From: Bradyrhizobium sp. CCBAU 051011
GTDB lineage: Bacteria; Pseudomonadota; Alphaproteobacteria; Rhizobiales; Xanthobacteraceae
Reading direction: 5' to 3'
NCBI RefSeq assembly: GCF_009930815.1
Contig: NZ_CP022222.1
Location: 5,994,501-6,058,500, forward strand
Length of the DNA: 64,000 nt
Of the stretch, positions 34,318 through 43,518 are shown piece by piece. The stretch's first letter is position 1. The number at the start of each line of letters is the position of its first letter. The translations under genes were made by a program, and so were the position numbers. The notes below the pieces were generated by a model. The model searched no databases. It saw only the letters and a program-made list of their open reading frames with translations, and was not told the origin of the DNA.

Positions 34318-34947
34318 TTATCGATCGCGCGACGACGCGGTGGCGACCGCCGGCCGGCCGTCACCGAGCGAGACCCACACGTTCGGGTCGCTCTGCGACT
34401 GACGCTTGACGAAGCGGTAGCCGGTCTCAGTCCAAGCCAGGACGTTTTCGTTCTGGTTGTCGAGAACGAACTCGCCCTTGTCGGTCTTCACCGTCAGCAC
34501 CGCGTGGCCTTCGCCCTTCTTGTCGCGCACCACCGTGATCAGCAGCGCCTCGCGCGGCCATCCGGCGTCGACCAGCATCTTGCGCTTCAGAAGCACATAG
34601 TCCTCGCAGTCACCGTAACCGTCCGTCGGCAACGACCACTTTTCGATCACGCCCCAATGATCCATGTCGGTGATCGGCTTGATGGTCTCGTTGACCCACT
34701 TGTTGACCCGCAGCAAATCCCGCCACGCCGTCTGCGACATCACGATGTCGCGCGGCTGAGACGCGCCGCCGCGGCATTCGCTGGCGTTCTCGGCGCAGAA
34801 TTCGACCCAGCCGATCGGCGAACGTGCGGCCTCGCCCAGGCTGGCGTAGAGGGCGTCACCGGCTTTCGCCGAGACGCTCATCGAAGCGTTTATCCCTAAC
34901 AGGACGGCGATGATCGCCAGTCCCTTCCCCTGTCCCCTGAACAACAT
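34318..34947 (-). CDS. transglutaminase-like cysteine peptidase (BTLCP family)
   Basis: 209 residues with a signal peptide (GLAIIAVLLGINASMSVSAK, AGD). The catalytic triad is visible: Cys in DGYGDCEDYVLLKR, His in GEGHAVLTVKT and Asp in FVLDNQNENV. This is the bacterial transglutaminase-like (LapG-related, DUF920) periplasmic protease family. LapG homologues cleave surface adhesins under c-di-GMP control; a PilZ protein and, 8 kb away, a TPS adhesin are in the window, but no LapD-like gene adjoins. Start 34947 chosen to begin at the signal peptide. Confidence 0.85.
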   Translation of the reverse strand: MLFRGQGKGLAIIAVLLGINASMSVSAKAGDALYASLGEAARSPIGWVEFCAENASECRGGASQPRDIVMSQTAWRDLLRVNKWVNETIKPITDMDHWGVIEKWSLPTDGYGDCEDYVLLKRKMLVDAGWPREALLITVVRDKKGEGHAVLTVKTDKGEFVLDNQNENVLAWTETGYRFVKRQSQSDPNVWVSLGDGRPAVATASSRDR

Positions 34948-35050
34948 CGTGGCCCCCGTTTCTTGTTGGGACCATGTTTCGCACAAAGGATTTGCGCCGC
35001 CGCTAAGTCAGGCAAGTACATTTGACGTGAATACTAGTAAAAGGCGCGGC

Positions 35051-35116
35051 GAATTCGATCTATACTTGAATCGAATTCGACTAAAATTTGAAACAACTGC
35101 AATTGATTCAAATTTT
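35051..35116. promoter_or_regulatory. two adjacent perfect inverted repeats in an AT-rich patch
   Basis: GAATTCGAT/ATCGAATTC (35051-35059, 35070-35078) and AAAATTTGAA/TTCAAATTTT (35083-35092, 35107-35116) lie side by side, in the 330-bp gap upstream of the transglutaminase-like gene. The patch is far more AT-rich than its surroundings. Likely operator or promoter region of 34318-34947; no known consensus was matched. Confidence 0.45.
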
Positions 35117-35207
35117 AGGGATTAACGCCTGTGACGCTGCAAATCGCAGGGATTGCGCGGGCAAAAGCCCGGCGCGTTAACCTACCTTGGCGGGGCGCCG
35201 AACGGCG

Positions 35208-35243
35208 AAAAGGCGGTATCCGGCAATGCGGATACCGCCTTTG
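35208..35243 (-). terminator. hairpin after the PilZ gene
   Basis: AAAGGCGGTATCCG and CGGATACCGCCTTT form a perfect 14-bp stem with a six-base loop; on the minus strand TTTT follows. It lies 37 bp beyond the stop of the PilZ gene. Confidence 0.65.
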
Positions 35244-35279
35244 AGGCTGAAAAATCAGGGTTTTTTGGCGGTTGGCGCT

Positions 35280-35897
35280 TTACCGCGCGGTAACCGCATC
35301 TTCGAGCGTCTCGGCAATCTGCTCATGGACAAACTCGAGAGCGAAGCCTTCTTCGAGGTTTCGCACCACGCGGGACTGCACCTTGCCGAGCATGACCAGA
35401 GATTTCAGCGGCGGGCGGTTCTCCGCGGCGATCGCGGCGCCCGACAGCGACAGGTCGATGATGCGGCAGGTCATCTTGCTGCCGTCCTCGAGCGTGAGCA
35501 GGGCAATCGGATTGCGCGGCACGATCCGGTCGTGGCGACGGTCTTCCGGCAGATTGAGGATATCGCGGTTGGCGAGCCAGGTGAGCTGGGCGGCGAGCTT
35601 GTCGCGCTTGCGGGCGGTCGCGCCGACCGTCATGGCAAAGCCGTTGTCGATGATGCGGGTGATTTTGCCCTCGACCCGGCCGATATGGTCGAGATAGGCG
35701 ATCACGCGGTCACCGACATTGCCGATCCCGGGTGCGAGCAATGCCAGTCCGCCCGGCGACATGTTAATAATCTGGCAAGGAAATTCGCGCCGATCCGGCA
35801 GCATGTAGCGGCCGAGCAGGTGGACCTTGACGCGCTGAAAGCGCCGTCGCTCCTCGGCGGACGGGACAGTAACTGTTTTCTTTTGCGCAAACGACAT
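35280..35897 (-). CDS. tandem PilZ-domain protein, 205 aa
   Basis: Two PilZ-like halves: residues about 12-95 start ERRRFQRVKVHLLGRYMLPD and have INMSPGGLALLAPG; residues about 115-200 have RIVPRNPIALLTLEDGSKMT and IIDLSLSGAAIA. The RxxxR and (N/D)xSxxG signatures that bind c-di-GMP are complete in the first half; in the second RxxxR is not clear (RIVPRN). Probable c-di-GMP effector; output unknown. ATG 35897 (MSFAQKK) chosen as natural family start. Confidence 0.85.
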   Translation of the reverse strand: MSFAQKKTVTVPSAEERRRFQRVKVHLLGRYMLPDRREFPCQIINMSPGGLALLAPGIGNVGDRVIAYLDHIGRVEGKITRIIDNGFAMTVGATARKRDKLAAQLTWLANRDILNLPEDRRHDRIVPRNPIALLTLEDGSKMTCRIIDLSLSGAAIAAENRPPLKSLVMLGKVQSRVVRNLEEGFALEFVHEQIAETLEDAVTAR

Positions 35898-35953
35898 CTT
35901 CGCCACCAGACAGCCGGTCCTTCGGCGTCGGAAAGACCCTAAGGCCGACAGGG

Positions 35954-37000
35954 TTAACGATGTGTTAGCGGCGGTTGCAGGAAGTGCGGGCATTCACGCA
36001 GTCTGCGGTCGTGGCTCGATAGTTCCGACGTTTTTTCCGCCGTCATTGCTTTCAGGGGAGCAGAGCCGCCGGGCGCGAACGCTGCAACGCCTTCCGTACT
36101 TCCCAAACGCCGTAATCCCGGCCGTTGGGGGATCTCGTCCGGCGTTTTGATGTTGCTCGCAAGGCCAATGGCTTCGAGAGTCTTGATCAACCACCAGCCG
36201 AGGTCGATCTGGCCGGGAAAGAGGCCCAGCTTGGCCGAGCCCGGAAATGCGTGGTGATTGTTGTGCCAGCTTTCGCCCATGCTGATCAGCCCGGCGATGC
36301 CGACGTTGTATCCCTGGGCCGCCGCGCCATCGATGACCCAGCTCTGTCCACCGCTGCGATGGGAGAAGTGACCGATCAGCCAATGACCGGTTACGCAGAC
36401 ACTTATGCGAACGAAGATGCCCCAGACCAGCCAGCTCCAGCCGCCAATCGCGAAAAACAGAATTGCCCACGGCAATTGCTGCCACATCCACGTCCGCTCG
36501 ACGAATGCATAAAATCGGTCGCCGGCGAGCCGTGGCTCGAGCCGAAATTCCGGCGGATGCTTCAGCATCAGCCTGCAATGCATTTGCCACCATGCGTCGC
36601 GCCAGAAGCCGGCACGGTGACAGGAATAATCATGGCAAGCTGACTGACGTTGCGCCCAGTCGCGAAAATCGTGCAGCCGGACCATGCCGTAGGGACCCGC
36701 CATTCCAACCAGCGTTCCGAGATAAACGCACAAATGCTCGACCCATAGCGGGCAATCGAAGCTGGAATGAATCAGGCGCCGGTGCATACCGACGGAGTGC
36801 CCGAAGCAAAGGGTTACGCCGCTGGCCACGACAAACAGGATAATCGCGCTCCAGGAAATGAAGATCGGCGCAAGGATGATCGCCATCGCCGTCATGCTGC
36901 CGATCCAAAGCGATTTCGCCGGCGCCCACTGCACGATGCCGTCGAGCGGGTCGGTATTGTCGTCGGCAAAGATGCGTTCGGAGCCCGGCTGCAGTTGCAA
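35954..37000 (-). CDS. fatty acid (acyl-CoA/acyl-lipid) desaturase
   Basis: A membrane di-iron desaturase: first His box FGHSVGMHRRLIH, third His box SWHNNHHAFPGSAKLG, several TM segments (MTAMAIILAPIFISWSAIIL). The middle box reads RLHDFRDWAQRQSACHDY instead of the usual HRxHH, a divergent subtype. The start is uncertain: TTG at 37000 has AGG-TAGG seven bases upstream and lies just after the MFS stop (37009); a GTG at 37056 inside the MFS gene is the alternative. Probably co-transcribed with the MFS gene. Confidence 0.8.
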   Translation of the reverse strand: MQLQPGSERIFADDNTDPLDGIVQWAPAKSLWIGSMTAMAIILAPIFISWSAIILFVVASGVTLCFGHSVGMHRRLIHSSFDCPLWVEHLCVYLGTLVGMAGPYGMVRLHDFRDWAQRQSACHDYSCHRAGFWRDAWWQMHCRLMLKHPPEFRLEPRLAGDRFYAFVERTWMWQQLPWAILFFAIGGWSWLVWGIFVRISVCVTGHWLIGHFSHRSGGQSWVIDGAAAQGYNVGIAGLISMGESWHNNHHAFPGSAKLGLFPGQIDLGWWLIKTLEAIGLASNIKTPDEIPQRPGLRRLGSTEGVAAFAPGGSAPLKAMTAEKTSELSSHDRRLRECPHFLQPPLTHR

Positions 37001-37008
37001 GATCGTGC

Positions 37009-38178
37009 CTACCTCGGCGAATCCTGCTGGTTCAATAACACAATCCGGTTGTATCCCCACAACAATACTGGACAGGCAAGCAGGGCCGCCGTTCCGAAGT
37101 CGAGTGCCGCCGCAGCGCTGCCGGTCCATTTGGCGATGGCGCCGGCGATCGCCGGACCAAGCATCATCACGGCGAAAAAGACGGTGAAGAAAATACCCAT
37201 CCCGATCGCGCGCGTCTGAGGCTGCAACACGCTCGCGGGCAGGCTCATGATCGGCCCTGCAGGCAGAGCGCTGATCGCGCCGATTGCAATCACAATGGGA
37301 ATCACCGCCTCGCTGCGAGGCAGCATCAGCATCAATAGCGCGAACAGGACGCACCCGATGACAAGCACCGATTGCGGCCGCTCGGTCCAATCAGCCAGAA
37401 ATCCGCCGGCTATTCCGCTCAACGCCGCGATCCACAGCACGATGCTGATGGCCGAGCCGGCCGCCGTGATCGACCAGCCGCGTTCGACCAGCAGCGTCGG
37501 ACCGAAACTGAAAATCATCGTGAAGCCGATGTTGAAGATACCCCAGATCAGACCCGCGATGATCACGGCGAAAAGCGTGTTGCGGTTGAGCCGCGAGGCG
37601 GCTGACGGCGCGGCTGCAGCAGTTGATGGCGATCGATAGCCCACAACAAGAAGCGGGATGCCGAGGCCGATCAGCGCGGCAACCGAAAGATAGGCGGCGC
37701 TGACACCATGGACGGTGCCGATCATGGGCAAGACCAAAAGGGAGGTCGCGATGCCGACTGGCCACGAATTGACGAAGATGGCCATCGCGGTCGCGAGTTC
37801 CTTGCCGGCGAACCAGTCGGTGACCATTTTCGTCATCATGACGCCGAGCAAGACGGCGCCGCTGCCGGCGATCAGCCGTCCTGCAATTTGCCAGCCCCAG
37901 GAGTCTGACGCCACCATGGCGAGTTGGCCGGTCAACATCACCGCCAGCGCAACTGATACGGCACGCTTGTCGCCGATCCTTTTTCCGACCGCGCCGCCCG
38001 GCAGCGACAGCGCAACGCCCGGTGTGAAATAGAGGCCGATCAGGAGTCCGATATCGGCCAGGCTGGCATCGAACTTGGCGCCGAGCAGCGGCGCAACCGC
38101 AGCGACGCTCTGAAACTGGAACGCCACGGTCAGCCGCACAATGAACAGGACGGCCAGAATACCCCAGCGATTGCTCAA
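37009..38178 (-). CDS. MFS transporter, 389 aa
   Basis: Twelve hydrophobic segments with the loop 2-3 signature GGAVGKRIGDKRAVSVALAV, beginning MSNRWGILAVLFIVRLTVAF. Resembles the CynX/NimT-type MFS permeases, with the first helix motif FQFQSVAAVAPLLGAKF. Substrate unknown. The desaturase start follows within ten bases of its stop. Confidence 0.85.
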   Translation of the reverse strand: MSNRWGILAVLFIVRLTVAFQFQSVAAVAPLLGAKFDASLADIGLLIGLYFTPGVALSLPGGAVGKRIGDKRAVSVALAVMLTGQLAMVASDSWGWQIAGRLIAGSGAVLLGVMMTKMVTDWFAGKELATAMAIFVNSWPVGIATSLLVLPMIGTVHGVSAAYLSVAALIGLGIPLLVVGYRSPSTAAAAPSAASRLNRNTLFAVIIAGLIWGIFNIGFTMIFSFGPTLLVERGWSITAAGSAISIVLWIAALSGIAGGFLADWTERPQSVLVIGCVLFALLMLMLPRSEAVIPIVIAIGAISALPAGPIMSLPASVLQPQTRAIGMGIFFTVFFAVMMLGPAIAGAIAKWTGSAAAALDFGTAALLACPVLLWGYNRIVLLNQQDSPR

Positions 38179-38345
38179 CGCTCGCTCCTCTCGGGGTAAA
38201 CAATCACTGCGCCGATATTGGCACAGTGATGGCGGTATCGCCTATTTCTGTACCAGTTGATTGAGGTCCTTCTTCCGGTACCATTAGGGGTATCTGTCGC
38301 GCCCGGCCGGGCCGGCCAAAAATGCCTGTGAACGGAGGTTGCGAG

Positions 38346-39119
38346 ATGCCGGGAGTGAAGCGCGAGCGTGATGGCAATGTCAGCGTGCTGACATTGGATG
38401 AGCCTGAAACGCTCAACGCGATGACGCCTGATCTGTTGGGCGATCTCGCCATCGCCATTGGTGAAGTTACCGACGATCCGCAGGTGCGGGCGCTGGTGCT
38501 GACGGGAGCCGGCCGCGGCTTTTGCTCCGGCCAGAACCTCAAGGCCGCGCAGATCCTGGGCGACGACCTCGCGGCCGGCGTGATGAAGTATTACTGGCCG
38601 GCGTTCAAGGCGATGCGAGAATGCCGCGTGCCGATCGTGGTCGCCGTCAACGGCGTTGCGGCTGGCGGCGGGTTCAGTCTGGCGATGGCGGGTGACATGA
38701 TCGTGGCGGCGCGCTCGGCACGCTTCATCCAGGTGTTCAGCCGCATCGCGTTGGTGCCCGATCTTGGCTCGACCTGGCTGTTGCCGCGTCTTGTCGGCCG
38801 GCAGCGCGCGCTCGAACTGATGATGACTAACGAGCCGCTCTCGGCGGACCAGGCGAAGGAATGGGGATTGGTCCGCGAAGTGTTCGACGATGCGGCGTTG
38901 CGTGACGGCGCTCTCGAACTGGCGCGCAAACTCGCCGAGGGTCCGACGCGTGCTCTCGTCGCGACACGCCGCCTGATCGATGACAGCGAGCATGCCAGCT
39001 ATGCCGACCAGTTCCGCCGCGAAATCGAAACACAGGCGGAGATCCGCCTGAGTGCAGATGCGGTCGAAGGGCGCAACGCTTTTCTCGAGAAACGGGCGGC
39101 CGTATTCAGCGGCCGCTGA
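38346..39119 (+). CDS. enoyl-CoA hydratase/isomerase family protein
   Basis: 257 residues; GGAGG lies eight bases before ATG 38346. Crotonase fold: LVLTGAGRGFCSGQNLKAAQ (oxyanion GF/SGQ), VAVNGVAAGGGFSLAMAGDM (GGG) and RLVGRQRALELMMTNEPLSA. The FSRIALVPDLGSTW segment with Asp in the position of the second catalytic residue resembles PaaG-type isomerases/hydratases. Acts on enoyl-CoA thioesters in fatty or aromatic acid degradation. Confidence 0.9.
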   Translation: MPGVKRERDGNVSVLTLDEPETLNAMTPDLLGDLAIAIGEVTDDPQVRALVLTGAGRGFCSGQNLKAAQILGDDLAAGVMKYYWPAFKAMRECRVPIVVAVNGVAAGGGFSLAMAGDMIVAARSARFIQVFSRIALVPDLGSTWLLPRLVGRQRALELMMTNEPLSADQAKEWGLVREVFDDAALRDGALELARKLAEGPTRALVATRRLIDDSEHASYADQFRREIETQAEIRLSADAVEGRNAFLEKRAAVFSGR

Positions 39120-39208
39120 TGTCCCTGGCTGTTATTGTCACGATCCGTTGTTGAAGGCGTTAGGCCGAAGCAGTTTCCGCCCCGCATTCTTTCATGTAGC
39201 ATTGTCGC

Positions 39209-40615
39209 ATGAGCGAAGCAGAGACCTTGTTCGCGGCCCTGCGCCAGTCGGCCGGCGACGACGTGGTGGACATGCTCGAGCGCATGGTGCGGGATGCCCC
39301 GGATCATGCCTTGAACAAAATGAACGCGCTTGACCTCGCTGCCAAGGAAGGCCTCGCCGAGGAACGGGTCGTCGCGGCACTGCTGAATGCGGTGGCGCTT
39401 GGCATCTTCGAGATGACATGGAATGTCATGTGTCCGAGCTGCGCAGGCGTTCTTTCCGCCAACAAGAGCCTGAAGACGCTGGACAGGAGGCAGTACAATT
39501 GCGCCTTTTGCGCCGCCGGCTATGAGACGACGCTCGACAACCTCGTCGAGGTGACCTTCACGGTGAGCCCGCGCGTGCGAAGGATATCGGCCCACAACCC
39601 CGACGATCTATCCGTGCCCGAGTATTATCGCCAGGTCTTTTGGAGTTCGGCCATCGACCTTCCAACGGATCTAGAGAGGATGCTGGACGAGGTCACGCTT
39701 GAAAGTGTCGACTTGCCGCCGGGAGAGAGGGCCATCCTCTCCCTGCATTTACCGGCGGGCACATTGATTGTGTTCGATCCCGTGACACATACGGCGCAAT
39801 TCCTTGAAGTAAGCGGCGGGCAGACGAACGAACGCCAGAACCTGTCCGTGATCTTCAACAAGGTGCAGGTCCCGGTCGAAACCATTGCTTTGCATCCCGG
39901 GCCACTGCGCCTGACCCTGGAGAACCGTACCGATAGCCGGGTGCTGCCGGCCGTATGGATGGCGAACCAGGCGTTGGACAACCTCCTCAGCCGCCGCAAG
40001 CCCATTCTCACCGCGAAACGCCTCCTCACCAATCAGACCTTCCGCGACCTCTACCGGACCGACACACTTGCCATCGGCCAACGTCTCAAGATTCTGAGCC
40101 TGACCTTCCTGTTCAGCGATGTGAAGGGCTCGACGGAGCTTTATGAGCGCGTCGGCGACCTCGTCGCCTTCGATCTCGTCGACGAGCATTTCCGGCTGCT
40201 GCAGGAGATTATCGTCTCCGAAAGGGGCGCGGTCGTGAAGACCATCGGCGATGCCGTGATGGCGACCTTTGAGACGCCTGACCGCGCCATTGCCGCCGCG
40301 ATCCGCATGCGCGAGGCGATGAGCGATCTCGGCGCCCAGCGTCAGCATCAGAGTTTGCGTCTGAAGATCGGCATCCATGAAGGATCATGCCTTGCGGTCA
40401 CGCTCAATGCCCAGCAGGACTATTTCGGTCAGACCGTCAATATTGCTTCGCGTGTCCAAAGTCTTGCGGCATCGCGCTCGATCGTCGTGACGAAATCCGT
40501 GGTAGAGAACGCGCAAACTCAGACACTACTGGAGTCCAACGGGCTAAAACCAGCGCTCAGACGCGTCGCGTTGAGTGGCATCGAGGACGAGGTGTCGGTC
40601 TACGAGATTTCTTGA
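39209..40615 (+). CDS. class III adenylate/guanylate cyclase with N-terminal zinc ribbon
   Basis: 468 residues. The N-terminal 110 residues contain CPSC (75-78) and CAFC (98-101), a probable zinc ribbon; a beta-rich DUF5939-like segment follows. The C-terminal class III cyclase domain (about 295-468) has the metal Asp in FLFSDVKGSTELYERVGD, GAVVKTIGDAVMATF with the second metal Asp, and IGIHEGSCLAVTLN with the DYFGQTVNIASR transition-state segment. The Lys in VVKTIGDA fits adenylate cyclase. Soluble; no TM segment. Senses an unknown input, perhaps metal or redox state through the Cys pairs. Confidence 0.88.
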   Translation: MSEAETLFAALRQSAGDDVVDMLERMVRDAPDHALNKMNALDLAAKEGLAEERVVAALLNAVALGIFEMTWNVMCPSCAGVLSANKSLKTLDRRQYNCAFCAAGYETTLDNLVEVTFTVSPRVRRISAHNPDDLSVPEYYRQVFWSSAIDLPTDLERMLDEVTLESVDLPPGERAILSLHLPAGTLIVFDPVTHTAQFLEVSGGQTNERQNLSVIFNKVQVPVETIALHPGPLRLTLENRTDSRVLPAVWMANQALDNLLSRRKPILTAKRLLTNQTFRDLYRTDTLAIGQRLKILSLTFLFSDVKGSTELYERVGDLVAFDLVDEHFRLLQEIIVSERGAVVKTIGDAVMATFETPDRAIAAAIRMREAMSDLGAQRQHQSLRLKIGIHEGSCLAVTLNAQQDYFGQTVNIASRVQSLAASRSIVVTKSVVENAQTQTLLESNGLKPALRRVALSGIEDEVSVYEIS

Positions 40616-40684
40616 CGCTGCGGTTCGCTGAAGCTGCACGTCAGATCCTGCGGACGCCGCTCCCGCAGGCAACGCGCGGCTCCG

Positions 40685-41413
40685 TTAGCTGACCTGGCCG
40701 ACGAACTGTTGCAGTTCCGGTGTTCGTGGCGCGGCGAACACCTCCTTAGGCACGCCTTCCTCATGCACCTTGCCGTGGTGCATGAAAACGAGCTTGGTGC
40801 CGACGTCACGGGCGAACCGCATTTCGTGCGTCACCAGGATCAGCGTCATGCCCTCGCGCGCCAATTGCTCGACGACGCGCAGCACCTCGTTGACCAGTTC
40901 GGGGTCGAGCGCCGAGGTGATCTCGTCGCACAGCAGAACCTTCGGCCGCATCGCCAGCGAACGGGCAATGGCGACGCGCTGCTGCTGGCCGCCGGAAAGT
41001 TCGCTCGGATAGGCGTCCATCTTTTCCGACAGCCCCACCTTGGCCAGCACCTCGGCGGCGGTCGCGCGTGCTTCCGCCTTCGATACCTTGTTGACGACGG
41101 TCGGCGCCAGCATGACGTTCTCGGCCGCGGTCAGATGCGGAAACAGGTTGAACTGCTGGAACACCATGCCGACATGGCGGCGCAGCTCGCGCAGGTTGGT
41201 GGCGGCGCCACCGACCTCGATGCCGTCGGCGGTGATGGTGCCGGACTGATAGGTCTCCAGCCCGTTGATGCAGCGGAGCAGGGTGCTCTTGCCCGAGCCG
41301 GAGCGGCCAATGATCGCGACCACGTCGCCCTTGGCGATATCGAGCGAGACGCCCTTCAGCACCTCGTTCGGACCAAAACTCTTCCTGACGTCACGAATGC
41401 TAACGAGCGACAT
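40685..41413 (-). CDS. polar amino-acid ABC transporter ATP-binding protein
   Basis: 242 residues: Walker A GRSGSGKSTLLRCING, Q-loop MVFQQFNLFPHLTA, signature LSGGQQQRVAIARSLAMRPK, Walker B VLLCDEITSALDPELVNE, and H-loop LVTHEMRFARDV. GlnQ/HisP subfamily of polar amino-acid importers. Last of four genes; overlaps the upstream permease by 14 bases. Confidence 0.95.
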   Translation of the reverse strand: MSLVSIRDVRKSFGPNEVLKGVSLDIAKGDVVAIIGRSGSGKSTLLRCINGLETYQSGTITADGIEVGGAATNLRELRRHVGMVFQQFNLFPHLTAAENVMLAPTVVNKVSKAEARATAAEVLAKVGLSEKMDAYPSELSGGQQQRVAIARSLAMRPKVLLCDEITSALDPELVNEVLRVVEQLAREGMTLILVTHEMRFARDVGTKLVFMHHGKVHEEGVPKEVFAAPRTPELQQFVGQVS

Positions 41414-42050
41414 TGAGGCGGCCTTCGATTTTCTTCGCCCACCACGACAGCGGGAAACACAGACAGAAATAGATCAGCGCAACCAGCGAATAAACGAGGA
41501 ACGGGCGGAAGGTCGCGTTGTTGAGCATGGTGCCGGCCTTGGTCAGTTCGACGAAGCCGATGATGGAGGCGAGCGCCGTGCCCTTGATGACCTGCACGGA
41601 GAAGCCGACGGTGGGCGCGACCGCGATACGCGAGGCCTGCGGCAGGATCACGTAGCGCATCTGTTCGATGTAGCTGAGCGCCAGGCTGGAGGACGCCTCC
41701 CACTGGCCCTTCGGGATCGCTTCGACGCAGCCGCGCCAGATCTCGGTCAGGAACGCGCTGGTCCAGAACGTCAGCGCCAGCGTCGCGGCCATCCACGGTG
41801 AGACCTCGACGCCGAACAGCGCGATGCCGAAGAAGAACAGGAAGAGTTGCATCAAGAGCGGCGTGCCCTGGAAGAACTCGATGTAGATCTTGGTGAACCA
41901 TTCCAGCGGCGCAATCCGCGAGGTGCGCATGAACAGCAGGATCAGGCCGACGATGCCGCCGCAGAAGAACGCGATCAGCGACAGCACGATCGTCCACTGT
42001 GTGGCGACCAGGAGGTTGGAGAGGATGTCCCAGAAGCTGAACTGCAGCAT
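41400..42050 (-). CDS. amino-acid ABC transporter permease (second)
   Basis: 216 residues with the HisMQ-type five-helix fold and the EAA loop region SLALSYIEQMRYVILPQASR, followed by KGTALASIIGFVELTKAG. Pairs with the permease at 42054-42716 to form the membrane heterodimer. Start ATG 42050 is three bases after the upstream stop. Confidence 0.93.
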   Translation of the reverse strand: MLQFSFWDILSNLLVATQWTIVLSLIAFFCGGIVGLILLFMRTSRIAPLEWFTKIYIEFFQGTPLLMQLFLFFFGIALFGVEVSPWMAATLALTFWTSAFLTEIWRGCVEAIPKGQWEASSSLALSYIEQMRYVILPQASRIAVAPTVGFSVQVIKGTALASIIGFVELTKAGTMLNNATFRPFLVYSLVALIYFCLCFPLSWWAKKIEGRLNVAR

Positions 42051-42053
42051 GGT

Positions 42054-42716
42054 TCACCTCGCCTTGAAGATGACGCGGCCGAGCGCGCGCAACAGCGAAC
42101 GCGTCAGCATCGCCAGCAGGAGGTAAGCCAGCGCGACCAATAGGTAGACTTCGAAGTTGCGGAAGTTCCGCGACGCAATGAAGTTCGCGGCATAGGTCAG
42201 GTCTTCCGCCGAGATCTGCGATACCACCGCCGAGCCGAGCATGACGATGATGATCTGCGACGACAGCGCCGGATAGATTTTTCGAAATGCCTGGTTGAGG
42301 ACGATGCGGCGTAGCACCTCCCACTTGGTCATGGCGAGGCTGAGACCGGCCTCGATATGTCCTTTCGGAACCGCCTCGATGCCGGCGCGGATGATCTCGG
42401 TCGAGTAGGCGCCGAGATTGATCACCATCGCAAGAAAGGCGGCCGTGGTCTCGCTGAGTTTCAGCCCGAGCGCGGGCAGGCCGAAGAAGATGAAGAACAA
42501 CTGCACGATGAACGGCGTGTTGCGGATCAATTCGACATAGACCGCGACAATGCGGCCGAGCCAGGCCGGCCCAAACGTGCGCGCCGCCGCGCCCGCGGTG
42601 CCGACGGCGACGCCGACGACCGTCGACACGATCGTCAGCACGATCGTGAAGACGAGCCCGTACAGCAGCACGTTCCAGTAAGGCAGCAGTTCGGCGAATT
42701 GCAGTTTGTAAGACAC
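42054..42716 (-). CDS. amino-acid ABC transporter permease (first)
   Basis: Start GTG at 42716 (MSYKLQFAELLPYW) is chosen because GGGGGA lies seven bases before it; a TTG at 42731 would add five residues. HisMQ-type permease with EAGLSLAMTKWEVLRRIVLN, QAFRKIYPALSS and LGSAVVSQISAEDLT. 220 residues. Confidence 0.9.
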   Translation of the reverse strand: MSYKLQFAELLPYWNVLLYGLVFTIVLTIVSTVVGVAVGTAGAAARTFGPAWLGRIVAVYVELIRNTPFIVQLFFIFFGLPALGLKLSETTAAFLAMVINLGAYSTEIIRAGIEAVPKGHIEAGLSLAMTKWEVLRRIVLNQAFRKIYPALSSQIIIVMLGSAVVSQISAEDLTYAANFIASRNFRNFEVYLLVALAYLLLAMLTRSLLRALGRVIFKAR

Positions 42717-42741
42717 CGCGGCGTCCCCCAACGCTTCGCGT

Positions 42742-43518
42742 CTAGAAGCCGGGCGGCAATGGCGCCTTCAGCCACTTCTCCGACAGTTTGCCGATTTCTC
42801 CCGATGCCTTCGCCTTGGTGATGATCTCGTTGACCTTGGCGAGCAGTGCCGGCTCATTCTTGTTCAGCCCGACATAGCAGGGACTGTCCTTGATGACATA
42901 TTTCAGCGTCGGTGCGCGGGCAGGGACCTTTTCGGCGATGGCCGCGGCCACCGTGTTGCCGGTGGCGATCAGATCGACCTGGCCGGACACGAAGGCGGCG
43001 ATGGTAGCGTTGTTGTCCTCGAAGCGCTTGATGGTGGCATCCGGCGGCGCGGCTGATGTCAGCGCCTGCTCCTCGATCGCGCCGCGGGTGGCGCCGATGG
43101 TCTTGCCCTTGAGATCGGCCGCGCTCCCGACCGCGATCGCCTTGGTGCCGAACACGCCGGAGAAGAACGGCGCATAGGCGATCGAGAAGTCGATGACCTT
43201 TTCGCGTTCCTCGTTCTTGCCGAGGCTGGAGATCACGAGGTCGGCCTTGTTGGTCTGCAGATAGGGAATGCGGTTGGCGCTGGTCACCGGAATGATCTCG
43301 GTCTTCACCCCGAGTTCCTTGCCGATCAGGTTGGCCATGTCGATGTCATAGCCCTGCGGCTTGAGATCGAGGCCGGCGGAGCCGAACGGCGCAAAATCCT
43401 GTGGCACCGCGATCTTGATCACCTTCGACTTCATGATGGAGTCGAGGGCGTCGGCATGGGCCTGCGTCGCCACCGCAGCAGTGGCAATTGCAGCGGCAAG
43501 CATCAATCTCTTCAGCAT
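42742..43518 (-). CDS. amino-acid ABC transporter substrate-binding protein
   Basis: 258 residues from ATG 43518 (GGAG eight bases upstream) with a signal peptide MLKRLMLAAAIATAAVATQA, HAD. The mature protein is a bacterial SBP family 3 domain: IKIAVPQDFAPFGSAGLDLK, PQGYDIDMANLIGKELGVKT, ADLVISSLGKNEEREKVIDF. First gene of the importer operon; ligand is a polar or charged amino acid, not decidable here. Confidence 0.93.
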   Translation of the reverse strand: MLKRLMLAAAIATAAVATQAHADALDSIMKSKVIKIAVPQDFAPFGSAGLDLKPQGYDIDMANLIGKELGVKTEIIPVTSANRIPYLQTNKADLVISSLGKNEEREKVIDFSIAYAPFFSGVFGTKAIAVGSAADLKGKTIGATRGAIEEQALTSAAPPDATIKRFEDNNATIAAFVSGQVDLIATGNTVAAAIAEKVPARAPTLKYVIKDSPCYVGLNKNEPALLAKVNEIITKAKASGEIGKLSEKWLKAPLPPGF

